A stretch of DNA of 34,830 bases from Candidatus Shapirobacteria bacterium (GCA_027039485.1 JALWDZ010000016.1:62528-97357); one strand, 5' to 3'; positions 7,457 through 16,572 are shown, counted from the stretch's first letter. A program made the numbers and translations. The notes: generated from the sequence alone by a model not told the origin.

Positions 7457-9169
7457 ATGAAAAATAAAATAAGAATGAAGCACTGGTTGTTATTAGTCAT
7501 TTTTATTGGTGGCAGTTTTCTGCGCCTTTGGCACTTAGATAAAATCCCGCCGGGGTTTACGCCGGATGAAGCGGCCCAAGGTTATACGGCTTATTCCCTT
7601 TTAAAAACTGGCCGCGACGAATGGGGTGTAAAATGGCCCTTTAATTTGCGCTCTTTTGGCGATTTTAAGCCGCCCTTGCAAACATATTTAATGATTCCCG
7701 CCGTGGCAGCGTTGGGATTGAATGAAACAGCTGTCCGTTTGCCCAATGCCCTTTTGGCCAGTTTTACCTTGGTGGGTGTTTTCTTGCTTGCCGGTGAGCT
7801 TTTTTCTTCACCTGTGATTGGTCTCATCAGCGCTACTCTTCTGGCTATTTCGCCTTGGTATTTGCCCCTTTCGCGGGGAGCCTTTGAAGCTAACCTGACA
7901 GTTTTCTTCTTTAGTTTTGGCTTCTATTTCTTTTTGAAAATGCTAAAAACGCCGCGTTGGTCTTGGCAAATTTTAGCAGCTCTTTTTTTGGGTTTAAATC
8001 TTTTTTCTTACCATAGCGCCAAATTAATTACTCCATTAATTGTGCTTATTTTCCTGGGTTACAAATTTTGGCCCCTTGAAATTAAAAGACAAAAATGGCC
8101 GCAATTAGTTAAAGAGGCATTTGCTGGTCAAAGATTATTTTGGCTTGCTTTTGGTTTGGTTTTTCTTTTGGCCTATGCCTCGTTTTTCAATGGAGGCCAA
8201 ACGCGGGGGACAGATATTGCCGTCTTTCATCCGACTGATAATTGGCAGGCGGTGAAAGAAGAGCGTTGGTGGGCAATAAAAGCTGGTTTGCCGGCGCCCG
8301 CAGTCCGCCTTTTTCATAATAAGTTAACCTATTCTTTGGTCCATTTCAGCAAAAATTACCTGAGTTATTTCTCGCCGCAATTTTTCTTTTCCGAGGGGCC
8401 TGGCGAGGGCACTTACGGGATGATTCCCGGTCGGGGTGTGCTTTATTGGTGGGCTTTGCCCCTGTTGCTTTTGGGGATTTATTGGCTGATAAAAAGTCCC
8501 CAACCAGAAATGGTTTTGCTAATCGTTATTATTCTTTTAGCCCCTCTTCCAGCTGCTTTAGCCAAAGGCACCCGGGCGGCCAATCGGGCGGCGGTGATGA
8601 TGCCCTGGATAAACATCTTTTTGGCGGCGGTAATTTGGCGTTTGTTTAAGATTATGAAAGAAATGCGCCAGCTGAAAAGAGCGATAGTAATTATTGCCTC
8701 TCTTGTGGTTATTTTTTATTTTGTCGCTTCTTTTGGCGAAGATTATTTTATCCAAAGCCCGCGTAAAATTGCCCCGGCCATGCTTTATGGCCGTTGCCAG
8801 GCGTTGCGTTGGGTGGCAAAACATTATCCTCAGGCAAAAACAGTTGTCGTCTCGCGCCGCCTTTCAGAACCGCAGGCCTATGTAATGTTTTGCTTGCATT
8901 ATCCGCCGCGGAAGGTCCAAGAAGCTAGCCCGGCCTGGCGGGAATATTCTCGGCGCCATTTGAGTTTCTTAGACCAACTGGGCGATTACCACTTGGGCAA
9001 ATTCATTTTCCGGGAAATAAATTGGACTTCTGACCACCAGCTTAAAAATGCTGTCCTGGTTGGTAAACCGGAAGAATTTCCCGGGGAGGTAAAAGTAGAT
9101 AAAATTATTTATTATCCCAACCATCAGCCGGCGATAAAAATTTACAAGACAATAAATTATGAAAAATAA
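7457..9169 (+). CDS. GT39/ArnT-like membrane glycosyltransferase, tandem paralogue 2
   Basis: 570 residues. The first outer loop reads GFTPDEAAQGYTAYSLLKTGRDEWG, with catalytic Asp-Glu at about 37-38. It is followed by RSFGDFKPPLQTYL, LGLNETAVRLPNALL, LPLSRGAFEANL, LFHNK, NYLSYFSPQFFF and an RAANRAAVMMPW segment. The C-terminal soluble region begins near YGRCQALRWVAKHYP. Roughly a dozen hydrophobic segments occupy the middle. No Shine-Dalgarno is visible; ATG 7457 follows directly after the inverted repeat. It overlaps paralogue 3 by 11 bases. The family call is firm. Whether it modifies proteins, lipid or glycan is not known. Confidence 0.87.
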   Translation: MKNKIRMKHWLLLVIFIGGSFLRLWHLDKIPPGFTPDEAAQGYTAYSLLKTGRDEWGVKWPFNLRSFGDFKPPLQTYLMIPAVAALGLNETAVRLPNALLASFTLVGVFLLAGELFSSPVIGLISATLLAISPWYLPLSRGAFEANLTVFFFSFGFYFFLKMLKTPRWSWQILAALFLGLNLFSYHSAKLITPLIVLIFLGYKFWPLEIKRQKWPQLVKEAFAGQRLFWLAFGLVFLLAYASFFNGGQTRGTDIAVFHPTDNWQAVKEERWWAIKAGLPAPAVRLFHNKLTYSLVHFSKNYLSYFSPQFFFSEGPGEGTYGMIPGRGVLYWWALPLLLLGIYWLIKSPQPEMVLLIVIILLAPLPAALAKGTRAANRAAVMMPWINIFLAAVIWRLFKIMKEMRQLKRAIVIIASLVVIFYFVASFGEDYFIQSPRKIAPAMLYGRCQALRWVAKHYPQAKTVVVSRRLSEPQAYVMFCLHYPPRKVQEASPAWREYSRRHLSFLDQLGDYHLGKFIFREINWTSDHQLKNAVLVGKPEEFPGEVKVDKIIYYPNHQPAIKIYKTINYEK

Positions 9170-10778
9170 GAAAACGCTTATTTTGTTAGCAGCAATTCTC
9201 TTTTTGGGATTTTTTCTTCGCGGTTACCATCTGGCTGCTAATCCGCCGTCTCTAAATTGGGACGAGGTTTCTCATGGTTATAACGCTTATTCAATTTGGC
9301 GAACGGGCCGGGATGAGTGGAGCCAATTCTTGCCGCTCATTTTCCGTGCCTACGGCGATTACAAATTGCCGGTTTATATTTATTTAACGGCTCCAATTGT
9401 TGGTTTTCTAGGGCTTAATGCTGTTTCGGTGCGTTTAGTCTCTGTTTTGGCTGGAGGAGGGTTGGTCTTGATTCTTTATTTTCTCGGCCGCCGCCTCTGG
9501 CCACAAAAAAATTGGGCTTTTTGGCTTGCCTTTTTGGCAGCAGTATTGCCTTGGAATATTTTTATTTCTCGGGCAGCAATTGAGGCTAATTTGGCTTTGC
9601 TTTTCTTTACGATTGGCCTTTGGTTTTGGCAGCGCCGTGAGGCAGCGGGAGCAATTATCTTTTGGGGTTTAGCCATGGAAACTTATAATGCAGCTCGAGT
9701 GGTCGTGCCGCTGATTTTCTTTTATATCCTCTTGGGTGCTCTCCGGAACCGGCGTTGGTGGTCCAGCGCTAAAATGGCATTTTTGATGCTTCTGGTAAGC
9801 TTGCCTTTTCTCTGGCAAATAGGGAATAAGACTGGCGAAGCGCGCTTTTTTTGGACAACCCCGGTAGACCAAGGGGCGATAAACCGCATTATCTGGCAGC
9901 GCCAACATGCCCACCCTGCTTTTTTAGCCCGCTGGCGATATAACCGTTTTACTTATTTTGGCCAGTATGTTGCCGGCCATTATTATCAGCACTTTGGCCT
10001 CAATTTTCTCTTTCTTCGCGGGGGAACCAACTACCAATTTTCTCTTCCCGACCATGGTTTAATTTTTTTGGTTTTGGCTCCTTTCTTTTGGCTGGGAATA
10101 TTGCTTTTTTTGCGTCAAAAGAAATGGTTTTGGCTTTTCTTGCTTTTAGTGGCTTTTTTGCCCTCGGCTATGACCCGGGATTCGCCCCATGTTTTGCGGA
10201 GCATTTTGGCTTTGCCGGTTATTTTGGTTATGATTGTGGCTGGGCTTCGGGCTATCAAAGTGTGGCTGGAACACCACTCTGGCTTGGGGGGGCAACTTTT
10301 CCTTTTTTCTTTGGTGGTGGCAATATTGATTCAGTTAGGGTTTTGGTGGCGTGATTATTGGCGAATTTATCGGCCGGCTTATTCTTGGGCTTGGCAATAT
10401 GGCTATCAACCGGCAGTTGATTATGTTAAGCAACACTACGGGGAATATGGGCAAATAATCTTTACTAAAAAATATGGCGAACCCCATGAATTTGTGCTCT
10501 TTTATTGGCCTTGGCCGCCGAGTTATTATCAACATGACCCTCGCAAGGAATGGAACTATCACGCCCATTGGTATTGGGTTGACGCTTTTGATAAATTCCA
10601 ATTTTGGAATGATTGGGAGATAAGAAAAAAGTTAAAGTTAAAAGAAGTGAAAAGTAAAGGTGAAAATAAAAAATTATTGTTGATAACATCGCCAGGAAAT
10701 TGGATGGAGGGAGGAAAATTGCTGAAAACGGTAGGCTTTTTAGATGGAAGCCCAGCGTTTGAGATAATAGAATATTAG
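9159..10778 (+). CDS. GT39/ArnT-like membrane glycosyltransferase, tandem paralogue 3
   Basis: 539 residues, the third copy of the same architecture. It carries SLNWDEVSHGYNAYSIWRTGR with Asp-Glu at about 35-36, FRAYGDYKLPVYIYL, LGLNAVSVRLVSVL, ISRAAIEANLALL, RYNRFTYFGQYVAGHYYQHFGLNFLFLRGG, DSPHVLRSILALPVI, and a C-terminal outer domain starting YGYQPAVDYVKQHYG. The motif order matches its neighbours, but sequence in the loops differs strongly, suggesting old duplication followed by divergence in specificity. The start overlaps the end of paralogue 2 by 11 bases; an 8-base gap separates it from paralogue 4. Confidence 0.87.
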   Translation: MKNKKTLILLAAILFLGFFLRGYHLAANPPSLNWDEVSHGYNAYSIWRTGRDEWSQFLPLIFRAYGDYKLPVYIYLTAPIVGFLGLNAVSVRLVSVLAGGGLVLILYFLGRRLWPQKNWAFWLAFLAAVLPWNIFISRAAIEANLALLFFTIGLWFWQRREAAGAIIFWGLAMETYNAARVVVPLIFFYILLGALRNRRWWSSAKMAFLMLLVSLPFLWQIGNKTGEARFFWTTPVDQGAINRIIWQRQHAHPAFLARWRYNRFTYFGQYVAGHYYQHFGLNFLFLRGGTNYQFSLPDHGLIFLVLAPFFWLGILLFLRQKKWFWLFLLLVAFLPSAMTRDSPHVLRSILALPVILVMIVAGLRAIKVWLEHHSGLGGQLFLFSLVVAILIQLGFWWRDYWRIYRPAYSWAWQYGYQPAVDYVKQHYGEYGQIIFTKKYGEPHEFVLFYWPWPPSYYQHDPRKEWNYHAHWYWVDAFDKFQFWNDWEIRKKLKLKEVKSKGENKKLLLITSPGNWMEGGKLLKTVGFLDGSPAFEIIEY

Positions 10779-10786
10779 AGGAGAAT

Positions 10787-12466
10787 ATGAGAAAAAAAGA
10801 AAAAGTTATTTTAATAGCCATATTTCTTCTCGGTTTTTTGGTGAGAATTTGGCGGGTGGGGGATTATCCGCCTCTTCTTTGGGACGAGGCAGCTTTAGGC
10901 TACAATGCCTATTCCGTCCTCCAAACTGGCCGCGATGAATATGGCAAATTTATGCCTTTAATTTTCAAATCTTTCGGCGACTATAAGCCTGGTCTTTATG
11001 TTTATTTGGCGGTACCCTTTGTTTTTGTTTTTGGCCTTACCCCTTTGGCGGTGCGTTTGCCGAGTATTCTCTTTGGCGCCCTTATGCCTTTGGGGCTTTA
11101 CTTGTTGGTTCGCCAGCTTTGGGACGACGAACAACTGGCCTGTTGGTCGGCTATTGCTTTAGCATTTTTGCCGGCGGCAATTCATTTTTCTCGGGGAGCT
11201 TGGGAAGTTAATGCGATGACCGGTTTTTTGTTATTAGGCAGCTGGTTTCTTTTGCAAAAGCCAAAGCATTGGCCTTGGGGGCTGGCTAGTTTTTTATTGG
11301 CGCTTTTAACCTACCAGGGAGCAAAATTGTTAACCCCTTTGCTTTTACTTTTCTTTATTTGGCTTTATGGCCCGCCTTTCTTAGGGGGCAAATTAAAAAT
11401 TAAAAGAACAACTTGGCTGTTCTCGGGAATAATTCTGGTTGCCATGGCCGGCTGGTATTTTTTTAGCTTCTCTGGCCCAGCGCGCAATCGCCTCCGGGTT
11501 ATGAGTTTATTCTCATACCATCGCCCGACTAAAGTAATTCAGGCAATTTTGCAAGAAGATAGATTAACTCACAAAAATTGGCATTTTTATGTTTTTCATG
11601 GCGAATGGCTGGCTTTTGCTCGGGCACTTGCCGATCGTTATTTTAATTATTTTTCCCCCCGCTTTTTAGCTTTTGCCGGCGATTGGACTGATCCCCGTCA
11701 TGGTGCTCCTTATTTTGGTTTTATTGGCCACCTTAATTTTTTATTGATGATCATTGGCCTAGCCTTTTTCTTAGCCCGTTCCCATTCTCGCCGAAACTAT
11801 TTCCCTCTTTATTGGCTCTTGGTAGCTCCTTTGCCGGCAGCTCTATCTCGCGACATTATCAGTGGAGTGAGAAGTTTGCCGATTATTATTCCGATAAGCA
11901 TTTTTATTGGCTGGGGGGTAAAAGCAATAATGGCTTGGCGGCCACTTTTCGCTCGAGAAAAAATTTTTGCCTGGTTTAAATATGGGATTTTGGGATTGTT
12001 TTTCTTTTTAGACTTTTTTTATTGGGGTGACTTATATTTTGTTCATATGGTTAGAAGAAGGCCAAAAGATTGGCTCTATGGTTATCAAGATGCTATAAAA
12101 TATGTAATAAGCCACAAAAATGGATCGAAACAAGTAATTTTCACCAATTTTTACGGGCAACCGTATATTTATTATTTATTCTATAGTCGCTATCCGCCAA
12201 CGAAATACCAAAACCAAGCTTATTTGCAAGCCAATAAATTTGGCGATGTTGGCCAAGTTAATAAGGTTGATAATTTATATTTTCACTCTTTGGATAAGGG
12301 GACTTTGCATAATTGTCAAAATTGCCTTCTGCTCTTTGCCGACGACGAGATTTTGCGATCGGGCATCGATAAGGATAAACGAATATTTTCCCAGATGACA
12401 CCGCTGGGGAAAATAAACCATCAGGCGCTTTTTTATGCTTACCAAACGGGACAAAAACTAAAATGA
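10787..12466 (+). CDS. GT39/ArnT-like membrane glycosyltransferase, tandem paralogue 4
   Basis: 559 residues. It shows LLWDEAALGYNAYSVLQTGR with Asp-Glu at about 33-34, KSFGDYKPGLYVYLAVPFV, FGLTPLAVRLPSILFG, HFSRGAWEVNAM, YFNYFSPRFLAFAGDWTDPRH and a C-terminal outer domain starting near YGYQDAIKYVISHK. This is one of the few genes here with a good Shine-Dalgarno-like sequence (GAGGAGA just before ATG 10787). That suggests independent ribosome loading rather than pure coupling. Its stop overlaps the next start as ATGA (12463-12466). Function is as for its siblings: transfer from a lipid-phosphate sugar on the outer face of the membrane. Confidence 0.87.
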   Translation: MRKKEKVILIAIFLLGFLVRIWRVGDYPPLLWDEAALGYNAYSVLQTGRDEYGKFMPLIFKSFGDYKPGLYVYLAVPFVFVFGLTPLAVRLPSILFGALMPLGLYLLVRQLWDDEQLACWSAIALAFLPAAIHFSRGAWEVNAMTGFLLLGSWFLLQKPKHWPWGLASFLLALLTYQGAKLLTPLLLLFFIWLYGPPFLGGKLKIKRTTWLFSGIILVAMAGWYFFSFSGPARNRLRVMSLFSYHRPTKVIQAILQEDRLTHKNWHFYVFHGEWLAFARALADRYFNYFSPRFLAFAGDWTDPRHGAPYFGFIGHLNFLLMIIGLAFFLARSHSRRNYFPLYWLLVAPLPAALSRDIISGVRSLPIIIPISIFIGWGVKAIMAWRPLFAREKIFAWFKYGILGLFFFLDFFYWGDLYFVHMVRRRPKDWLYGYQDAIKYVISHKNGSKQVIFTNFYGQPYIYYLFYSRYPPTKYQNQAYLQANKFGDVGQVNKVDNLYFHSLDKGTLHNCQNCLLLFADDEILRSGIDKDKRIFSQMTPLGKINHQALFYAYQTGQKLK

Positions 12467-13998
12467 AAAAGAAAATATTTTTGGGGCTGGTTTTACTATT
12501 GGCGTTTTTTTTACGCTTTTATCATTTGGGGTCCTATCCGCCGCTAAATGCCGATGAGGCAGCTATTGGTTATAATGCCTGGTCATTAATAAAAACTGGC
12601 CGTGACGAGCATGGCGAAAGTTGGCCATTGCATTTTAAATCTTTCGGTGATTATAAGCCAGGCGGTTATTTTTATATTGTTCTTCCGTTTGTAAAATTTT
12701 TTGGCCTAAATGAGTGGTCGGTTCGAGCCCCGGCGGCTTTTTTGGGAGTAATGACGGTTTACTTAGTTTACCTTTTAGCTTGTTTAATTTGGCAGGATGA
12801 AATTTTGGGAATTTTTTGGGCTTTTTCTCTAGCAGTTTCGCCCTGGCATCTCCAGTTTTCTCGTGGTGGTTGGGAAAGTGATGTGGCTTTATTTTTTCTT
12901 ACCCTAGGTGTCTATTTCTTTTTTGTTTCTTTGAAGAAGAAAAAGAAATACTTTGCGGTAAATATTGTTTTTTCCTTTCTGAGTTTTCTGGTGGCAATGT
13001 ATACTTACCACAGCGCCCGAGTAATCGCACCAGTCCTCTTGGGTGGCCTATTCTTATTTAAGAGCCGTCAGCTTTGGCAAAAACGCCGCCAATTAATTTT
13101 GCCTTTCGTTTTTGGCGGATTGCTTTTGGTTCCTCTAATTTTTTCTTTTTTAAGGGGTGGAGCGGAAGCGCGTTTTTCTGGGGTTGGGCTTTTGGCTGAT
13201 CCGGGCCCAATTTGGCGGGCTAATGAATTGATAAACCAGCATCGCCATATAGTGGTGGCAAGAATTCTTCACAATAAACCGGTGCTCTACAGCATCCTGT
13301 TTGCCAATAAATATTTTTCTCATTTTAGCGGCAACTTCCTTTTTATTGATGGCGATAGTGTCCCCCGAAGCAAAATTCCTGATATGGGCGAGATGTATCT
13401 TTTTGAGGTTATTTTTTTGGCTATTGGGATAGTTGGCTGGCTGCGAATGAAAATAAATGACAAATATTTGCCCTGGCTTTGGCTGGGAGTAGCTCCCTTG
13501 GCGTCGGCCTTAACTTTTCAAGCCCCCAGCGCCTTGCGTGCTTTGCCCCTGGTGGTGCCTTTAACATTTTTTGTGGCTTTAGGCTTGAAGATTATTTGGG
13601 GATTTTCTGTGCAAAGTTTACCCCGGCTAACGCCTTATTTTCTTCGGAGCTTAGTAATCACTGCGTATTTTTGGGGCGTTTGGAGTTGGTGGAACCAATA
13701 TTTTATCCATTATCTGAAACATTATCCGACAGCTTGGCCTAATTTTCGGCCAGTGGCCCGGTGGTTAAAGCAAAATCAAACCAAATACCAACGCATCTGT
13801 ATTGCCGGTAAATTTGACCAACCTTATATTTTGACGCTTTTTTACTTGCAATATCCACCCCAAAAAGCCCAGCAAGAAATACATCTGACTCCACGCGATA
13901 AATTTGGCTTTTCGACGGTAACCCATTTTGGAAAATATTGGTTTGGCGATTGCAGTAAATTGACATCAAAGCATTTTGATGCTATCCTAGGAAAATGA
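12463..13998 (+). CDS. GT39/ArnT-like membrane glycosyltransferase, tandem paralogue 5
   Basis: 511 residues, the shortest of the five. It contains PPLNADEAAIGYNAWSLIKTGR with Asp-Glu at about 31-32, KSFGDYKPGGYFYIVLPFV, FGLNEWSVRAPAAFLG, QFSRGGWESDVALF, ILHNK and NKYFSHFSGNFLFIDGDSVPRS. Its C-terminal outer domain is shorter than in copies 1-4, which accounts for the length difference. The last 40 bases carry the near-consensus promoter of the downstream toxin-antitoxin pair, and the stop overlaps the antitoxin start (ATGA, 13995-13998). It closes the tandem array. Confidence 0.87.
   Translation: MKKKIFLGLVLLLAFFLRFYHLGSYPPLNADEAAIGYNAWSLIKTGRDEHGESWPLHFKSFGDYKPGGYFYIVLPFVKFFGLNEWSVRAPAAFLGVMTVYLVYLLACLIWQDEILGIFWAFSLAVSPWHLQFSRGGWESDVALFFLTLGVYFFFVSLKKKKKYFAVNIVFSFLSFLVAMYTYHSARVIAPVLLGGLFLFKSRQLWQKRRQLILPFVFGGLLLVPLIFSFLRGGAEARFSGVGLLADPGPIWRANELINQHRHIVVARILHNKPVLYSILFANKYFSHFSGNFLFIDGDSVPRSKIPDMGEMYLFEVIFLAIGIVGWLRMKINDKYLPWLWLGVAPLASALTFQAPSALRALPLVVPLTFFVALGLKIIWGFSVQSLPRLTPYFLRSLVITAYFWGVWSWWNQYFIHYLKHYPTAWPNFRPVARWLKQNQTKYQRICIAGKFDQPYILTLFYLQYPPQKAQQEIHLTPRDKFGFSTVTHFGKYWFGDCSKLTSKHFDAILGK
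13960..13988 (+). promoter_or_regulatory. Near-consensus sigma70-type promoter of the RHH/PIN toxin-antitoxin pair
   Basis: A perfect -35 TTGACA (13960-13965), exactly 17 bases of spacer and a -10 TATCCT (13983-13988) end 6 bases before the antitoxin ATG (13995). Transcription would start at or beside the ATG, giving a leaderless message. The whole element is buried in the 3' end of GT39 paralogue 5, so the pair can be expressed independently of the glycosyltransferase operon. Confidence 0.72.
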
Positions 13999-14225
13999 AA
14001 AACTTAATCGCCAGGACAACTATCCGCCTTGATAAGGAACTCAAATATCTGGTAGAAAAAATGGCTTTGGAGCAAGGTATTCGCCAGCAAGACGTTATCA
14101 GAAATGCACTCCGGACTTATTTGCGGACCCAAAGCCAAAAAGAGGCCAAGAGAATAATTCTGCCGCGCCACGATTTGGGGGTAAAATTGGATAAAATAAC
14201 GAGAAAAATGATTTATGACCTATGA
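13995..14225 (+). CDS. Ribbon-helix-helix antitoxin of a VapBC-type pair
   Basis: A 76-residue protein. The N-terminal beta strand and helices (ARTTIRLDKELKYLVEKMA, then IRQQDVIRNALRTYL) are a standard ribbon-helix-helix (CopG/MetJ/Arc) DNA-binding fold. The C-terminal part would wrap the toxin. It lies directly before a PIN-domain gene with ATGA overlap (14222-14225), the classic antitoxin-toxin order. It likely represses its own promoter at 13960-13988 together with the toxin, as in known VapBC systems; no clear operator palindrome was identified. Confidence 0.8.
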   Translation: MKNLIARTTIRLDKELKYLVEKMALEQGIRQQDVIRNALRTYLRTQSQKEAKRIILPRHDLGVKLDKITRKMIYDL

Positions 14226-14659
14226 AGGCAATTTTGGCCGACTCTAATATTCTCATTTATGCTATTAACACTAGCTCGCCGAAGCATACCCGGGCTCGAT
14301 TATTCTTAAAGCAAGCAATTAAAGATAAGAAGCTTTATCTGGCCCACCAAAATATTTTAGAAACAATGCGGGTTCTAACCCACCCTAAGTTTCCTCATCC
14401 GATGTCCATTCGGAAAGCTGCCCGGATGTTAGCTACAATTAGTCGCCAGGCATTTTTAATCAGTCCAGTGCCGGTAACTTATTGGCTTTTTATTTCTTTG
14501 TTGCAAAAGTATCCCCGCGGAGGGAATTCTATTTTTGATACCTATTTGGTAGCCACAGCCTTGACTGCGGGGGTAAAAGTAATTGCCAGCGACAACGAAC
14601 GGGACTTGCGCGTTTTTAAGGAAATAAAGGTCATAAATCCTTTTAAAAAGGTACAATAG
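14222..14659 (+). CDS. vapC: PIN-domain ribonuclease toxin (VapC-like)
   Basis: A 145-residue PIN domain with the expected acidic residues: D7 in ILADSNILIYA, E47 in NILETMRVL, D106 in SIFDTYLVATAL and D124 in IASDNERDL. These would bind Mg or Mn ions and cleave RNA. Length and motif order fit VapC-type toxins. The gene is translationally coupled to the ribbon-helix-helix antitoxin upstream. All four acidic residues are intact, so the toxin should be active when not held by its partner. The RNA target cannot be inferred. Confidence 0.84.
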   Translation: MKAILADSNILIYAINTSSPKHTRARLFLKQAIKDKKLYLAHQNILETMRVLTHPKFPHPMSIRKAARMLATISRQAFLISPVPVTYWLFISLLQKYPRGGNSIFDTYLVATALTAGVKVIASDNERDLRVFKEIKVINPFKKVQ

Positions 14660-14669
14660 GGAAGGAATT

Positions 14670-15491
14670 ATGAAGAAGAAAATAGCGCTTTCGGTGGCTA
14701 TCGCCACTTATAATGAGGAAAAAAATATTGCCCAGTGTTTAAGGGCGGTCAAGGGGTGGGCTGACGAAATTGTGGTCGTCGACGGTTCTTCACAAGATCG
14801 GACTCGAGAAATTGCGAGGGAATTTGGCGCCCGTGTTTATAAGACAACCAATAAGCCAATTTTTCACGTCAATAAGCAAATGGCCATCGACAAGTGCCGC
14901 GGCGATTGGATTTTGCAGCTCGATGCCGATGAAATTGTTAGCCCGGCGTTAAAAAAGGAAATAGGGCAAATTATTAGTAGGCCCGAAAATAGCCCAGAAG
15001 CCTCTTCTCCAGTTGCCTATTGGATTCCGCGTCGGAATTTCTTTTTGGGCCGCTGGTTAAAAAAGACTGGCCAGTATCCTGATCCGGTGATTCGGTTTTT
15101 CCGGCGCGGGAAGGCCCATTTGCCTTGCCAAAATGTCCACGAACAGATGGTGGTTGATGGCCCAGTTGGTTGGCTACAGGGCCACCTGTGGCATTATCCT
15201 TACCCAACTTTTGCTGAATATCTGAAGAAATCAAACCGTTATACCACTCTTACCGCCCAAGAATGGCGGGCGCAGAAAAAGAAACCGGGTCTAAAAATGC
15301 TTCTCGGGGTTATTTGGCAGGGTAGTAAGACGTTTTTGCTCCTATTCTTCCGCCATAAAGGTTTTCAAGACGGCTTTCCGGGTTTTGTTTTCTCTCTTTA
15401 TTCTGGCCTCCATTATCTAACTGCTTATGTAAAGTTTTGGGAACTTTATTATCAAAAAAGAAATATTAGTCTTAAGAAAGATTGGGAGTGA
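14670..15491 (+). CDS. GT2 glycosyltransferase, WaaE/KdtX-like
   Basis: 273 residues. The motif series LSVAIATYNEEKNIAQCLRAV, ADEIVVVDGSSQDRT, NKQMAIDKCRGDWILQLDADE, YWIPRRNFFLGRW, PVIRFFRRGKAHL and NVHEQMVV is that of the WaaE/KdtX-like GT2 subgroup (cytoplasmic face, glucosyl-type transfer to core or glycan acceptors in known members). It is preceded by a good Shine-Dalgarno-like GGGAAGGA and a TACAAT box (14652-14657). The C-terminus is basic and partly hydrophobic, consistent with membrane association. Its stop overlaps the next gene as GTGA. Confidence 0.84.
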   Translation: MKKKIALSVAIATYNEEKNIAQCLRAVKGWADEIVVVDGSSQDRTREIAREFGARVYKTTNKPIFHVNKQMAIDKCRGDWILQLDADEIVSPALKKEIGQIISRPENSPEASSPVAYWIPRRNFFLGRWLKKTGQYPDPVIRFFRRGKAHLPCQNVHEQMVVDGPVGWLQGHLWHYPYPTFAEYLKKSNRYTTLTAQEWRAQKKKPGLKMLLGVIWQGSKTFLLLFFRHKGFQDGFPGFVFSLYSGLHYLTAYVKFWELYYQKRNISLKKDWE

Positions 15492-16546
15492 AAAAAATAA
15501 AAGTTGGTTTCGATGTCACGCCTCTTTATTCTGGCGATAAAATTCGTGGCATCGGTTTTTATACCCAAAGATTGTTGGCGGAGCTTAAAAAAATAAAAGA
15601 CGTAGAGATAGTAGAGCTCAAAAATAAGGACGAAAGGGAAAAGGCTAGTTACGACATTCTCCATATTCCTTATTTCCGCCCCTTTTTTGCCACCTTACCT
15701 TGGCGGAAGCGGCACCCCTGGGTGGTAACTGTTCACGATCTTATCCCCCTTAAGTATCCGCAACATTATCCTCCTGGCTGGCGGGGGCGCTTAAAATGGT
15801 GGCGGCAGAAGTATTTGTTGCGGCGGGCTGATTTTATTATTACTGATTCTTTTGCGGCCAAATATGATATTAGTCGTTTGGCGGGCTACCCTCAAGACAG
15901 TATTTATGTTACCTACCTGGCTGCCGATGCTCGTTTTCGCCCCTTAAAGAATGATAAGAATTTGATGGAGGTAAGAAATAAATATCATTTGCCGCCAAAA
16001 TTTGTCCTTTATGTGGGCGATGTCAATTGGAATAAAAATATTCCGGCTTTGGTCGAGGCCAACCGTCGAGTCGGCTTAGATTTGGTAATAGTGGGAAAGC
16101 AGGCTCTGGCCAAAAACTTTGACCGCCATCATTTGGAGAATCAGCCTTTGGTGTGGCTCCAGAGGCAAGCTAAAAAGGATAAGCATCTGCATTTGTTGGG
16201 GTTCGTGCCCACGGCCGATTTAGCAGCTTTATATAATCTGGCAACAATGTATTGCCAGCCTTCTTTTGATGAGGGGTTTGGCTTGCCCGTGGTCGAGGCG
16301 ATGGCTAGTGGTTGCCCGGTAATTGCCAGCCGGCGGGGGAGCTTGCCCGAGGTGGTAAAGGATGCTGGCCTCTTGGTAGAACCGGATGTAAGTAGTTTGT
16401 CTCAAGGTATGGCAATGCTTTTAAAAGATGCTGGACTGAGACGGCAACTAGTTCACCGGGGCCGGCAACGGGCCCAAGAATTTTCTTGGGCCAAAACAGC
16501 CGCGGCAACAGTATCAGTCTATCGAATGACTTCTCAACAATTATAA
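15488..16546 (+). CDS. GT4 family glycosyltransferase
   Basis: A 352-residue GT-B enzyme. I place the start at GTG 15488, which overlaps the upstream stop (GTGA), rather than TTG 15482. The N-terminal domain has KVGFDVTPLYSG and GIGFYTQRLL, then VTVHDLIPL. The C-terminal domain has FVLYVGDVNWNKNI, LHLLGFVPTADLAALYNLA and the full donor-site motif DEGFGLPVVEAMASGCPVI with the EX7E acids. It resembles mannosyltransferases such as WbaZ/WbdB, though GT4 donor specificity is not readable from sequence. It is intact, unlike the GT4 fragment at the start of the window. It follows the WaaE-like GT2 in one transcription unit. Confidence 0.87.
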   Translation: MKKIKVGFDVTPLYSGDKIRGIGFYTQRLLAELKKIKDVEIVELKNKDEREKASYDILHIPYFRPFFATLPWRKRHPWVVTVHDLIPLKYPQHYPPGWRGRLKWWRQKYLLRRADFIITDSFAAKYDISRLAGYPQDSIYVTYLAADARFRPLKNDKNLMEVRNKYHLPPKFVLYVGDVNWNKNIPALVEANRRVGLDLVIVGKQALAKNFDRHHLENQPLVWLQRQAKKDKHLHLLGFVPTADLAALYNLATMYCQPSFDEGFGLPVVEAMASGCPVIASRRGSLPEVVKDAGLLVEPDVSSLSQGMAMLLKDAGLRRQLVHRGRQRAQEFSWAKTAAATVSVYRMTSQQL

Positions 16547-16572
16547 ATTTAGCAAAAAACTACTGCTTCTCC

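Noticed and set aside
13995-14659. Mobile integron-type cassette carrying the RHH/PIN pair
   Set aside because: No attC-like site, terminal repeats or integrase is visible; the pair is tightly overlapped with the upstream GT39 gene.
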